A stretch of 64,000 nt of DNA, taken from CAWDDA01 sp963813345. Lineage in GTDB: Bacteria > Acidobacteriota > Blastocatellia > RBC074. Position numbers and translations under genes: made by a program. The notes beneath the pieces were generated by a model that did not search any database, had not been told where the DNA came from, and saw nothing but the letters and a program-made list of their open reading frames with translations. This document shows positions 21,198 through 31,360 of this stretch, piece by piece; position 1 is the stretch's first letter; every line of letters begins with the position of its first letter. Where the stretch lies: contig CAWEYR010000033.1 of assembly GCA_963813345.1 (NCBI GenBank), forward strand, positions 1 through 64,000, read 5' to 3'.

Positions 21198-21489
21198 TTA
21201 ATTGACAAGATTCGTTCGCGTCGTTTCAAGCGCGTGATCTATCAGCGGCTGCACCTCTTCCACAAACTGCACGGTGTGCGGCAGGCCTACGTGGTTATCG
21301 AACGCCGCCTCATCTACCCAACGAGAGTGGATGTAGAACAGCTGGGCATCCCTGATAGAACGGAACGACATGAATGCTCAGACAGCCCGGTTCCTGTCTC
21401 GTCGGTGCGATGACCTTACGCAGCGCGGCCTCAACGCCAGTCTCTTGACCGGGGCAAGCGTGAAATCGTGCAAAGATAAAAAGCTCCAT
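21198..21489 (-). CDS. Antibiotic biosynthesis monooxygenase (ABM/YgiN-like) domain protein, one frameshift
   Basis: A gene of about 96 codons on the - strand that is easily missed because a single base slip near 21370 splits it. The first part reads MELFIFARFHACPGQETGVEAAL up to EPGCLSIHV; the second FRSIRDAQLFYIHSRWVDEAAF, then HTVQFVEEVQPLIDH and the stop at 21198. This is the full dimeric ferredoxin-like ABM fold: the opening beta strand with F-A-R, the conserved PGCL turn, the EIW/RWVDEAAF strand-helix and the C-terminal helix. Members oxidise quinols or degrade heme without a bound cofactor. It is convergent with the DinB-like gene and divergent from the DoxX-like gene. Confidence 0.75.
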
Positions 21490-21833
21490 GGTCCCTTTTC
21501 TCCGTCTAAATCGATGCTGTCCCCGGCTTTGAATCCGGTAGTCTTTTTTGTGAGGTGCAACGCGCTTACCTTCGATTCTAAGCAGCCGACTGCCTCTTAA
21601 CCAGGCACGATCTTCTAACTCAAGGATCGCGACTAGCCGTTGGAATTAATCCGTTCACAATTCGTCATCTATCAGAAAGATTGGCGAAGTGACACGCTGA
21701 TGAAGCTAGACAAATGAAGTCGGCGGCTTCTAGACTAAGCCGACATAAAAAAGAAACGCTTGGCTAGCGCGTCGCATCTGAAGATAGCGATCTTTTCACA
21801 CTCCATTTTAAGTAAGGGAGGATAAACGAGGAT
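21490..21833. other. Gap without recognisable gene
   Basis: Bases 21490-21833 lie between the divergent ABM-like and DoxX-like genes. I see no coding region of conserved character on either strand, only a purine-rich ribosome site (AAGGGAGG) close to the DoxX-like start. Confidence 0.5.
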
Positions 21834-22217
21834 ATGGCTCGCAAGGTACTGTACTGGGTTGCAACAGGACTCGTCGCGGCATCATCAGCCTTCGCCGCGT
21901 TCTTCTACCTTTCCGGTAATTCGCAAGCCGTTGACGGATTCGCACATGTTGGTTATCCCCAGCAACTGCGAATCCTGCTTGGCGTCGCAAAACCGCTGGG
22001 TGCGATCACGCTAGTGGTTCCGGGCCTTGTCAAACTAAAGGAATGGGCGTATGCCGGTTTCACTTTTACATGGATCGCGGCGTTTGTAGCGCACTACCTG
22101 GCCCACGATGGTGCGCAAGCGTTCATGCCTGTTGTGCTGCTTGTGCTGCTCTTCGTGTCCTATCTTACTCGGCCCGCAAATCGACGATGGTCGCCGGAGC
22201 ACCCGAACCGCAATTGA
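21834..22217 (+). CDS. DoxX-like membrane protein
   Basis: A 127-residue protein with four transmembrane helices: VLYWVATGLVAASSAFAAFFYL, ILLGVAKPLGAITLVVPGL, YAGFTFTWIAAFVAHYLAHD and VVLLVLLFVSYLTRP. The pattern LRILLGVAKPLGAITLVVP(G)LVKLKEWAYAGF is that of the DoxX-like (DoxX_2) family, found widely in soil bacteria; the role is unknown, though relatives take part in thiosulfate oxidation or oxidative-stress membrane complexes. The gene is intact and ATG 21834 is preceded by AAGGGAGG at a somewhat long distance and by GAGG at eight bases. It stands alone on + between the ABM-like gene and a palindromic repeat. Confidence 0.85.
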   Translation: MARKVLYWVATGLVAASSAFAAFFYLSGNSQAVDGFAHVGYPQQLRILLGVAKPLGAITLVVPGLVKLKEWAYAGFTFTWIAAFVAHYLAHDGAQAFMPVVLLVLLFVSYLTRPANRRWSPEHPNRN

Positions 22218-22317
22218 TCCTGGCGGCGTAGTACCGCCAGTCCAAATTTTTTGGAAGGTGTGCGCGATCTATGCCAACAGAAAGCGTTGAAAGAAGGTGC
22301 TGGCTGATGAGTCCAAG

Positions 22318-22389
22318 AGGCATGTAGTCCCCCTTTAGGCGGAATACTCGCCTGCCACGATTCCGCCTAAAGGCGGGACTACATGCCTT
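22318..22389. repeat. Palindromic repeat AGGCATGTAGTCCC...GGGACTACATGCCT
   Basis: Left arm 22319-22345 and right arm 22360-22388 are reverse complements with one extra base pair on the right; the centre reads TTTAGGCGGAAT / ATTCCGCCTAAA. It lies just downstream of the FG-GAP copy B stop and of the convergent DoxX-like gene and could act as a bidirectional terminator. Different in sequence from the other palindromes in this window. Confidence 0.8.
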
Positions 22390-22413
22390 GTACGTCTCGT
22401 ATTGTCCGACTTG

Positions 22414-24564
22414 TTAACGGATATTGATTCGGACTGTGTTGGCTGCGTGTCCATCAACCAATAATTTGACGTCGACCTCGCCGCGGCCGATGAGTGCGCG
22501 GGACATCCGGACGTTGACCTGATCGAGGCCGACGAAGCCAATCACGGCTTCAGCCGCGAGCACTTCGCTCGGCAGCCCGCCGATCGTCGCACTGACATTG
22601 CCCAACGAGCTGCGGAATCTGATCCCGGTTCCGTAGAGGACGAGAAAGACCTGATCGGTCGCGGGGCCGAGATCGATGGGAGCAGGGACGAAGCGTGCGA
22701 GCGCGGAGTCGTAGGCGGCAATCGGCTCGTAGCTTTGCCCGCCGCTTCCGTTGAGCCGGAATGCGAGGGCGGCAGGCACGCCTCCTCCATCGGAGTTGGC
22801 GGTGAACAGGGCCGGCGCGACATTCGTGATCATTACCGTGCCTTCTGCCACGAGAGTCCCATTTCTAAAGACCCACACCACCGCCTCGCCGAGCGCTGTG
22901 CCGGGCGGAATCTGAAAGTTGATCTGCGTTGGCGAGACGTAGAAAAGCGGCGCGTATCGCTCCCGAAATTGTCTACGACGCTCACGCGCGTGTCCCCCAG
23001 CTCGGTCGGCAGCGGCAGTTGGGCCGCGCTGAGAGCCTCGGTCGAGAGACTCCTGCCGAAACCGGCGACGATCGATTCCGGCGCCTGCTGCGTGCCGTCG
23101 TAGCTGGCCGCCGAGACGGTCACGAAGCAAGCGCTCTCGAAGAAATAGACCTCGCCCTGATCGGCATTGCCTCCTCCGGATGAGCCAATGATCAGGCCGT
23201 CCTGGCTGAGGGCAACACTGACCCCAAAATTATCCAATCGTTCGCTGTTGATGGGGGTAAGAATCGGTCCCTTTGTCCAGACCGTCCCGCTGCGCGAAAA
23301 GAGCAAGGCTTTTCCGCTCAGATTTGACGCTCCCTGAGTAGCACCCACCAGGGCGAGGTCGCCACGAAGCGCAACTGAGGCGCCGAATCCATCGTCGGGT
23401 CTGCCATTGATCTCGTCGATCAGTTTGCTCTGGAATAGCCAGACCGGATTGAGATTGGTACCGCCGCGCACGAAGACATAGGCTGAGCCCTGGAGCTTGT
23501 TGACTCCGATCTGGTCGAATGGCGCGCCGATGAGTGCGGTGCCGCCATCAATCGCGACTGACGAGCCAAAGCCATCACCCATCGCGCCATCGCTGGCAAT
23601 CAACTTTCGGTGCGGTTCGAAGCCAACGTTCGAGTCGCCGAATATATAGGCAGAACCTTGACCCTCGTTGGACCCGATGCCGTCATTCGGCGCGCCGGTC
23701 AGCAGCACGAAACCCGAGATCGCGACCGACGAGCCCAACCCGTCACCAGCTGCGCCATCCTCCGCCGTCAGCTTGGCCTCCTGCATCCAGACCGAGCCGG
23801 AACGCCGGAAACGGTAGACTGCCCCTTGATCCTGCCTTCCATTGATGTCGGCGCGCGGCGCGCCGACAGCCACATGCTCTCCGCTGATCGCCACTGCATG
23901 GCCCGAACCAATCATTCGCCGCGCCGTCCTTGGCAAGCAGCCGCTGCTGCTCAAACCACGAGCCGCCATTGTTGAAGTAAACGTATGCGGCCCCTTGATC
24001 ATTGACGGCGCCAATGTTGTTCCGCCGAGCGCCAACGACGATGTAATTGCCGTTGATGGCGACCGAGCTGCCGAAAAAATCATCCGGCGCACCGTCGCTC
24101 GGGAATAGCCGCGCCCGCTCCATCCAGCGGTCCCGCTCACGCACAAAGACGAATGCGGTACCTTGCAACTGCACCGGCCGAGAGTGTCCCACGGAACGCC
24201 GACAACAATCGTGTTACCATCGATCGCCACCGCAAAGCCGAAACTATCGTCATAGGCGCCCTCCGAAGCACTGAATCGCCGTCGCGCAACATAACCGCAG
24301 TTCGGGTCGTCATTCGCGGACTCGCCCCGCGGACCGCCGCCGCTAGTGCGGGATAAAGCCCTGCTGCTTCAAATACTCGACCGCAGCAGCTCCATTCAGG
24401 GCCGGCGCCGCGGAGGCCAAGCGGGCGGTAGCCTTTGCTCGTCCGAGCGAATGCGAAAGCGTGGTGATGAGCAGAAGCGTCAGGAGGAGCAGGAGCTGTA
24501 CCGTTCGCCGATGCGATTTGGTTGACACAAAACCTCTCAACAACTCGACCGTGTTCACGCCCAT
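22414..24564 (-). CDS. FG-GAP repeat protein with Solibacter-type C-terminal domain, copy B
   Basis: Paralogue of copy A (15578-17733), about 715 residues, same order: membrane anchor (VQLLLLLTLLLITTLSHSLG), ALNGAAAVEYLKQQGF segment, about seven FG-GAP-type propeller units such as AIDGGTALIGAPFDQIG and AISGFVLLTGAPNDGIG, and the TIGR03437-like end from VSAASYDGTQQAPESIVAGFG to NTVRINIR. Frameshifts lie near 24350, 24180, 23910, 22970 and elsewhere; the clean stretch is 22833-23840. The two copies agree over their whole length, including the DNA upstream, so one arose by duplication. This copy is divergent from the TPR-CHAT gene. It is probably anchored in a membrane with the propeller outside. 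No enzymatic motif is seen. Confidence 0.8.
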
Positions 24565-24613
24565 TCAGCCTCCTTTTTGGCAGCGCGACCCCTGCGCCTT
24601 GCCTTTTCATTGA

Positions 24614-24667
24614 GGTGGAGTAAACTCCGGCGCAGGTGGCGACCCGCTCAAAGGAATTCACTCCACC
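24614..24667. repeat. Imperfect palindrome GGTGGAGTAAACTCC...GGAATTCACTCCACC
   Basis: Arms 24614-24628 and 24653-24667 pair at 12 of 15 positions around a 24-base loop. It lies in the divergent gap between FG-GAP copy B and the TPR-CHAT gene, before the block shared with copy A. It could be an operator or one more dispersed repeat. Confidence 0.55.
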
Positions 24668-24790
24668 CAATGGAGATTCCATTGAATCCTGAAGTGGGAA
24701 GTTGTTGAACTTCCCGCCATATTACTGTCGGCCCGAAATTCTTTGTTCGAGGCGGGAGCTATCAACGCCAATTGGAAGGGAGTGTGTTCT

Positions 24791-27700
24791 ATGCTGCGCG
24801 CGTTCCGACTCTTTTTTTCTCACTCGCCTTTTGCGTAACTCTGATTGCTTTTGGTCTTTTTCAGGCTCATCGGTCTACTCGGTCCCCAATCTATCTCAAT
24901 CATCACTGGACACTGCCGTACGGGCCGTGGTGGAAAAGTATTTCGCGCTCTATGCCAGCAAAGATCTCGACGGACTGATGAGCCTGTGGAGCGAGAAGTC
25001 GCCAGACTATGCTTCACTCAAACAGGATTTGCAGCGACAGTTCGCGACTGAGGACTACAGCTTGAGCCTGCCGTCGATCTCGCGGGTCAAGGTGGAAGGA
25101 GAACAGCCAGCCTGCGGGCGACGGTGAATCTCACGGCCATCGATCTGAAGAGCCAGCAGAAGCGAGAGCAGCAGATCGTGCGCAACTTTGCTTTTGTCAG
25201 GGAGGATGGGGAATGGAAGGTCTGGCGATCTGTGCCGGCGGAGAATGACCTGGCAGAGGCGCTGGTGAAGGCAAAGACAGAGGCGGAGCGGAGCGGGATT
25301 GCTGGCGGACGAGAAAGAGTTGGTGACAGCTGGGTTGGTGCGTGCGCTGAACAATCAAGGCGTCCGTCTCCGAAATCAAGGGAACTATCCGCAGGCGCTG
25401 GCTATCCATCGTCTGGCGCAAGGCATTGGAGAACAGATCGGTGACCAGGCTGGAGTTGCCGACGCGCTGGAAAACATTGGGGAGGTCCATAGCCAGCAAG
25501 GCAACTACGCGCAGGCGTTGGAGCACTTCCAGAAGAGCCTGGCGATGAGCGAGGCCCTCGGAGACGAGGCCGGAATTGCCGCCTCGCTGAACAACTTGGC
25601 GAATGTCCACGTGCGACAAGGCAACTACGCGCAGGCGTTGGAGCATTTCCAGAAGCCTGACGATGACGAGGCCCTCGGAGACAAAGCCGGAATTGCCCGC
25701 ACGCTGAACAATATTGGGGCTGTCCACCATGCGCAAGGCGACTACGCGCAGGCGTTGGAGTCCTATCAGAAGACCCTGGCGATCTCGAGGCCCTGGGAGA
25801 CAAACCCAGAATTGCGCCCGCGCTGAACAACATCGGGCTGGTCTACCATTCACAAGGCAACTACGCGCAGGCGCTGGAGCACTACCAGAAGAGCTTGCGC
25901 TGGCCGAGGCCCTCGGAGACAAACAAGGAATTGCCATCAAGCTGAACAACATCGGGCGTGTCTACCGTGTACAAGGCAACTACGCGCAGGCGTTGGAGTA
26001 CTACCGGAAGAGCCTGGCGCTGAGCGAGGCCTTGGGAGACAAAGACGGAATTGCCCTCAGCTGAACAACATCGGGAATGTCCACCGTTTCCAAGGCAACT
26101 ACGCGCAGGCGCTGGAGTCCTACCAGAAGAGCCTGGCGATGCGAGAGGCGATGGGAGACAAAGGCGGAATTGCCAGCACGCTGAACAACATCGGGCGTGT
26201 CCACCATTCACAAGGCAACTACGCGCAGGCCTTGGAGTACTACCAGAAGAGCCTGGCGATGAGGAGGCTTGGGAGACAAAGCCGGAATTGCCGACACCCT
26301 CAACAGCATCGGGGATGTTTACCAGGCGCAAGGTCACTACTCACAGGCGCTGGACACAGCCTCGCGCGCGGCGCTCTGGCGCGGCAGATCGGTGAGACCG
26401 AGCTTCTCTGGAAAGCCCGCTTCGCGGCCGGCACCGCATACCGCGCTCTTAAGGAACCAGCCCAAGCACGACTAGCCTTTGAAGAGGCCATCACCACCAT
26501 CGAGACGCTGCGCGCAAATGTCGCCGGCGGAGAGGAAGAGCAGCAACGTTTCTTTGAATCCAAAGTCTCCCCCTACCACGCCATGGTGGACTTGCTCATC
26601 GCGTGAGGGCCGGCCGGCTGAAGCCTTGACCTTCGCCGAACGCGCCAAGGCGCGCGTGCTCCTGGATGTGCTCCAAACCGGCCGCGTCAACGTCACCAAA
26701 GCGATGACCGGCCAGGAGCAGGAACAGGAGCGCAAACTGAACAGCGAACTCGTCTCACTCAACTACTCAGATTTCCCGCGAATCCAATCGCCCGCAACCT
26801 GATCAGGCTCGCTTGACTGAACTCAAGGCCCAACTCGAAAAAGCGCGGCTCGACTTTGAAGCCTTTCAGACCAATCTCTATGCCGCTCATCCTGAACTGA
26901 GGGTGCAGCGCGGCGAAGCTCAGCCGCTGACCCTCGAGGAAGCCGCTGCCCTGCTGCCCGACGCGAAAAGCGCGCTGCTGGAATACGTCGTGACGGATGA
27001 ATGACTTATCTGTTCGTTGTCACCAGAGGACGGGCAAATCGGCAGCTGAGGTCCACGTCTACACGCTACCAGTCAAACGAGATGAGCTGGCCAAGCAGAC
27101 CGAAAGCTTTCGACAACAGCTTGCCGGGCGCGATCTCGGCTTTCGCGCTTCGGCTCGCAAGCTCTACGAACTGCTGCTCAAACCGGCGCAGGCGCAGCTC
27201 GAGGGAAAACGAATCTCGTCATCGTGCCGGATGACAAGCTGTGGGAATTGCCGTTTCAGGCGCTGCTGGCCGAGGACAACCGCTACCTGATCGAAGACCG
27301 CCGCCATCCTTATGCCCCTTCGCTGACGGTGCTTGCGAGAAATGAAAGCACAGCGAAGCCGGCGCTCGGCCGAGGCGCTTCGACGCTTGCTGGCTCTCGG
27401 CAATCCGGCGCTGGGCAAAGAGACAATTGAGCGCGCACGCTGGCGCTGCGTGATGAAAAGCTCGATCCGCTGCCGGAAGCCGAACAGGAGGTCAAGGCGC
27501 TGGGCGGTTGTACGGCGCGGCGCGGAGCAAGGTCTACATCGGCGCCGAAGCGCGCGAAGATCGCGTCAAGGCTGAAGCCGGCCAGGCCAGGATTCTCCAT
27601 TTCGCCACGCACGGGACGCTCAACAACGCCTCGCCGATGTATTCACACCTGGTGCTGGCGCAGGGAGACAACGACGAAGACGGGCTGCTCGAAGCCTGGG

Positions 27701-28037
27701 AGCTGATGCAGCTGGATTTGAAGGCCGACCTGGCGGTGCTCTCCGCCTGCGAAACGGCGCGCGGCCGCTTCGGCGCGGGCGAAGGCATGATCGGGTTGAC
27801 CTGGGCGCTGTTTGTTGCCGGCGTGCCGGCCACCGTCGTCAGCCAGTGGAAGGTCGAATCGGCCAGCACGCGCGATCTGATGCTCGGTTTTCATCGTCAA
27901 CTGCGAGCCTCAGGGCCGGAAGGAAAGCGACGAAGACCGAAGCGTTGAGACAGGCGGCGTTAAAGCTGATGAAGAATCCTGAGACCAGCCATCCGTTTTA
28001 CTGGGCAGGATTCGTGCTGGTGGGTGATGACAGATGA
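24791..28037 (+). CDS. TPR-CHAT protease-like protein, heavily frameshifted
   Basis: A protein of about 1080 residues. The ATG at 24791 has GGGAG eight bases upstream and opens MLRAFRLFF; after a slip in a run of seven T the hydrophobic SLAFCVTLIAFGLFQ follows, a signal or anchor. Next comes an NTF2-like segment (AVRAVVEKYFALYASKDLDGLMSLW), then nine tandem tetratricopeptide units with the core QGNYAQALEHYQKSL, a helical linker with AEALTFAERAKARVLLDVLQ, and the C-terminal CHAT caspase-like domain. The CHAT dyad is present: His in ILHFATHGTL (27592-27621) and Cys in AVLSACETARG (27734-27766). Ten or more frame slips cut the gene, including within the near-identical repeats. Exported CHAT-TPR proteins are common in acidobacteria, cyanobacteria and planctomycetes; substrates are mostly unknown. 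A toxin or peptidase role is inference. Confidence 0.85.
25377..26450 (+). repeat. Nine tandem 120-bp TPR-coding repeats
   Basis: The landmark CAAGGCAACTACGCGCAGG or a close variant recurs at 25377, 25497, 25617, 25734, 25853, 25972, 26091, 26211 and 26329. Spacing is 120, 120, 117, 119, 119, 119, 120 and 118 bases, against 120 for 40 codons, so the missing bases can be seen directly. The units are near identical at the DNA level, which points to recent amplification. Confidence 0.9.
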
Positions 28038-28122
28038 CTGACTTGATCTTTGCAGCACGTGTGGTACATGCATTCGTAGCTGCGAGTCGCTTCAGCATTG
28101 AGGAAGGAACGAGAGGGTTCAA

Positions 28123-29981
28123 ATGAGGAAAGCAATAACAAACTTATCTCGCGCGCTTGTCGTACTGGTCTTCGTCTTAACCTTCGCGCATGTCAATGCG
28201 CAACCTGCTAATCCGGAATTCACTCGCACGGAAGCGATGATCCCGATGCGTGACGGCGTGCGTCTCTACACGCAAATTTACACGCCGTCCAAGGCCGCCG
28301 AAAAGCTGCCGATCTTGCTGCTCAGGACGCCGTACGGAATCGGGGACTTAAGCTCGGCGCGACTAGCGGCCGCGTTACCGGAGTTGACGCAGATGGATAC
28401 ATCATCGTCCGCCAGGACATTCGCGGGCGATTCAAGTCCGAAGGGCAGTTCGTCATGCTCCGGCAGCCGCGCGATCCGAAGGACAACAAGGCCATCGATG
28501 AAAGCACCGACACCAACGACACGATCGAATGGCTGCTGAAGAACGTGCCGAACCACAACGGCCGTGTCGGCATGGCCGGCACCAGCTACGGCGCATGGCT
28601 GACGGTGATGGGGATGCTCGACCCGCACCCGGCGCTGAAGGCGTCGTCCCGCAGGCGTCGCCGGCCGACATGTGGCTCGGCGACGACTTTCATCACAACG
28701 GCGCCTTTCGTTTCAGCTACGGCTTCGAGTACTCGTACATGATGGAGACGTCGAAAGAGATGGCCGATCGTTCGCGTCATCGACCGATACGACACATACG
28801 AGTGGTATTTGAATCTCGGTCCGCTGTCGAACGTCAATGCGAAGTACTTCAAGGGCAAGATGCCGACGTGGAACGACTTCGTCAACCATCCCGACTACGA
28901 CGCGTTCTGGAAGCGGCAGGCTTTCGCGCCGTGGCTGAATCGCGTGACCGTGCCGACGCTGAACGTCGCCGGCTGGTGGGACCAGGAAGATTTCTACGGC
29001 CCGATCAAGATCTATGAACTGCTCGAGCGGCACGATACGGCGAATCAGAACTTTCTGGTCGTCGGCCCGTGGAATCACGGCGGCTGGTCGAGAGGCGAAG
29101 GGCGCAAGCTGGGACGCATCGACTTTGGCAGCGCAACCGCGCGAGCACTATCGCGCAAAGTATCATGGCGCCGTTCTTCGCGTACTATCTGAAGGGAAAA
29201 GGCAGCGCTGATCTTCCCGAGGCGATGATGTTCAGGACCGGCAGCAACCAGTGGGTGAGTCACGACGCATGGCCGCCGAAACGAAATGTCGTCGCGCGGC
29301 AGCTTTACTTTCAATCGGACGGAAAGCTTTCGTTCGAACCGCCCGCGGCAAACGCCCAGCCGCAGTTCGACAGTTATGTCTCGGATCCCGGCAAACCCGG
29401 TGCCGTATCGTCCGCGCCCGATCTGAGCTACGCTCGGGATGGTCGACATGGCTGGTCGAGGATCAGCGATTCGTGCATCACCGCCCCGACGTGCTCGACC
29501 TGGGTGACCGAACCGCTCGAGGAGGACGTGACCGTTTCGGGAAAGATCATGGCCAATCTCTTCGCCTCAACCACGGGCACGGACAGCGACTGGATAGTGA
29601 AGCTGATCGACGTCTATCCGGAGAAGTACGAGGCCGATCCGAAGATGGGCGGCTATCAACTGATGATCGCGGCGACGTTTTGCGCGGCCGCTACCGCAAG
29701 AGCTTTGAAAAGCCCGAGCCGATCCCGGCAAACTACGGTGACTGCACTATCAGATCGGATTCCCCGCCAACGATCACGTTTTCCGGAAGGGACACCGGAT
29801 CATGGTGCAGGTCCAGAGCACCTGGTTCCCGGTGATCGATCGCAACCCGCAGCGATTCGTGCCGAACATCTTTCTCGCGAAAGAGTCGGACTTTCAGCGA
29901 GCGACCCAGCGAGTATTTCGCTCGGGCAGGCATGCGTCACACATCGCGGTGCCGGTAGCAGAACCCGTACCGAGGCATTAA
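28123..29981 (+). CDS. CocE/NonD family serine hydrolase (X-Pro dipeptidyl-peptidase-like), frameshifted
   Basis: Exported acylase or dipeptidyl-peptidase of about 620 residues. MRKAITNLSRALVVLVFVLTFAHVNA is a signal peptide. The alpha/beta-hydrolase core shows MRDGVRLYTQIYTP, then the nucleophile elbow GTSYGAW (about 28579-28599), AGWWDQEDFYGP with the acid Asp, and GPWNHGGWS with the catalytic His (about 29061). The C-terminal jelly-roll domain of this family begins near RQLYFQSDGKLSF and ends HASHIAVPV. Slips occur near 28350, 28640, 28780, 29135, 29440, 29680 and 29745. In this family the Ser-Asp-His enzyme cleaves Xaa-Pro peptides, alpha-amino esters or cocaine-like esters. A decayed copy of its last 70 residues lies at 31354-31569. 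Confidence 0.85.
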
Positions 29982-30033
29982 TTAATCCAGTCCATTGAAG
30001 GTGGGGCCGGCCGACGGTTGGATTCGAGCTACT

Positions 30034-30277
30034 TCAACTTTGTCCAGGAATGCCGGCTTGAAAATCTGGTCTAAGTGGCGCTCCGATGCGATCGAGACGC
30101 TGATCGACACGATCGAGGCGCTGATCGACGCCTCCGAAACGCGCATCGAATCGCTTCTCAATCAACTCTAATTGCCGGGTCTGTGGCCTGCTGATTGAGC
30201 CAGCTTGAGCCGAACACAGCCAGGATCATGGACGCTACCGCCCCTCCTGCCGTAATGATGATCTGCCAGCTAGTCAC
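30034..30277 (-). CDS. Small membrane-anchored coiled-coil protein, one frameshift
   Basis: Not a known named family. The GTG at 30277 has AGGA about eight bases upstream. The product starts VTSWQIIITAGGAVASMILAVFGSSWL, a single membrane segment; a base slip near 30170 moves the frame to RFDARFGGVDQRLDRVDQRLDRIG, with three seven-residue units, ending at TGA 30034. The RLDRVDQ heptads are typical of small phage-like or membrane coiled-coil proteins that follow a single helix. The heptad DNA itself repeats (GTCGATCAGCG twice). About 80 residues. It lies between the CocE-type gene and the cupin gene, facing the former. Real, because both halves have distinct and complementary protein-like features, but the evidence is limited. 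Confidence 0.5.
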
Positions 30278-30562
30278 TTCGTTCCTGCCTTGCAGGGCTT
30301 CAGTTCTGTCTCCGTGTCTTGGCGATTCCGGATAACTGCCGACTGGAGACCTCTCTCTTCGAAGAGAAAAGGAGTTCAGTGATCGCAGCATACACCACGG
30401 CTACAACTGATGCGAAAAACTAAGCCTCGAAAATGCATGCAAGATTTCACCAACGACCGTAGCGGCATCACCCCTCCCGATGCTCAATAACGCGTTAGAA
30501 CGCCATTAGCTCCGTCGGTAAGTTCGTAGCTGCGGTTTAGGTGACCGCCATCGCTGTGCCGG

Positions 30563-31087
30563 TTAGCGAATTAGCAGGTCCAACTGACGCACATCGAGAC
30601 CGGCCTCGCGATAGTACTTCCGAGTCAGCTCAAGAGCGGTGAATCCATCCTCGTAGGCAGCAAAGCCACCGTTGACCGCCTTGTCCAGATAGATGAGGCC
30701 GCCCTCAACCATGAAAAGAATCAATGCTGGTTCAGGTGAGTCGTCGGTGATAACCAGTGTGTGAGCCTCGCCCGCGGGCTCGTAAATAAACGTTCCGGGC
30801 TTTGCTACCCAGTCATGCTCAAGGTATCGCCAATAGCCACGCAATGTATATCCATGTACGGTGCCAACGTGGTAATGGGTCCCCAGCATCGCACCGGGGA
30901 GACCTTTCAGAATTACGCTGAATCCCCCGGACGTGACATTAAAGCAGCAGGGCTGGAACCACACGCCATCCGCATAAGGAACCCAGCGGCGGTCATCATC
31001 AAGGTTGGTGTTGGCTATAAAGTGCTCGCGGCTTCTTCGATTCGGATCGAGGCCGTCGGTGAAACTGTTGAAGGCAGTGATAGGCAT
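30563..31087 (-). CDS. Cupin protein, 2,4'-dihydroxyacetophenone dioxygenase-like
   Basis: A single-domain cupin of 174 residues. The ATG at 31087 is preceded by a run of six G six bases away, and the family N-terminus is MPITAFNSF here; longer upstream codons lack such a signal. Cupin motif 1 is seen in PGAMLGTHYHVGTVHGYTLRG (H-x-H with a later E replaced in this branch) and motif 2 in PAGEAHTLVI with the third His. These bind Fe(II) in the 2,4'-dihydroxyacetophenone dioxygenase group, which cleaves a C-C bond next to a carbonyl. Most homologues are unstudied, so the substrate is open. The gene is intact and transcribed away from the remnants at 31202-31569. Confidence 0.8.
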   Translation of the reverse strand: MPITAFNSFTDGLDPNRRSREHFIANTNLDDDRRWVPYADGVWFQPCCFNVTSGGFSVILKGLPGAMLGTHYHVGTVHGYTLRGYWRYLEHDWVAKPGTFIYEPAGEAHTLVITDDSPEPALILFMVEGGLIYLDKAVNGGFAAYEDGFTALELTRKYYREAGLDVRQLDLLIR

Positions 31088-31201
31088 ACGGTTCCCCCCC
31101 TTTGTACTGAACGATTGAGAAGCCAGTGTTCGTTTGAACAACAGGTCGTACGATCCCCTCAGGCACCCCTCTCGAGTATTCGCTTCATTTCAATAACTTC
31201 G

Positions 31202-31360
31202 TTATCGTTTCATCACTTCATCAAGGTAAAGCTCGCCGCCTTCGATCACCAAGCTGAAGGGCCCAAACAGCGTAATGAAGCCTCCCTCAGGGGAACACAC
31301 ACCACAGCGATCAGGTCAGCATACCTGCGCGCTTCGATTGTGCCAATGCGATTCCAGCTA
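31202..31360 (-). pseudogene. Remnant: C-terminus of an amidohydrolase
   Basis: On the - strand, GTIEARRYADLIAV (31358 downward) is the C-terminal metal-hydrolase segment that in intact amidohydrolases reads G-x-I-E-x-G-x-Y-A-D; after a frame slip FITLFGPFSLVIEGGELYLDEVM closes the protein at TAA 31202. About 50 residues of a 420-residue enzyme remain. The intact amidohydrolase at 34368 ends with the equivalent GAIEPGKYADVIAVEGNPL. Confidence 0.55.

Noticed and set aside
25197..26337. Long open frames on - over the TPR repeats with regular LRVVAL units
   Set aside because: The regularity is inherited from the 120-base repeats of the + strand TPR gene; composition is Arg/Ser-rich and there is no start or domain support.
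25377..26450. Regular spaced repeats considered as a CRISPR array
   Set aside because: The period of 120 bases with no short repeat/unique spacer structure and a clear TPR translation exclude CRISPR.
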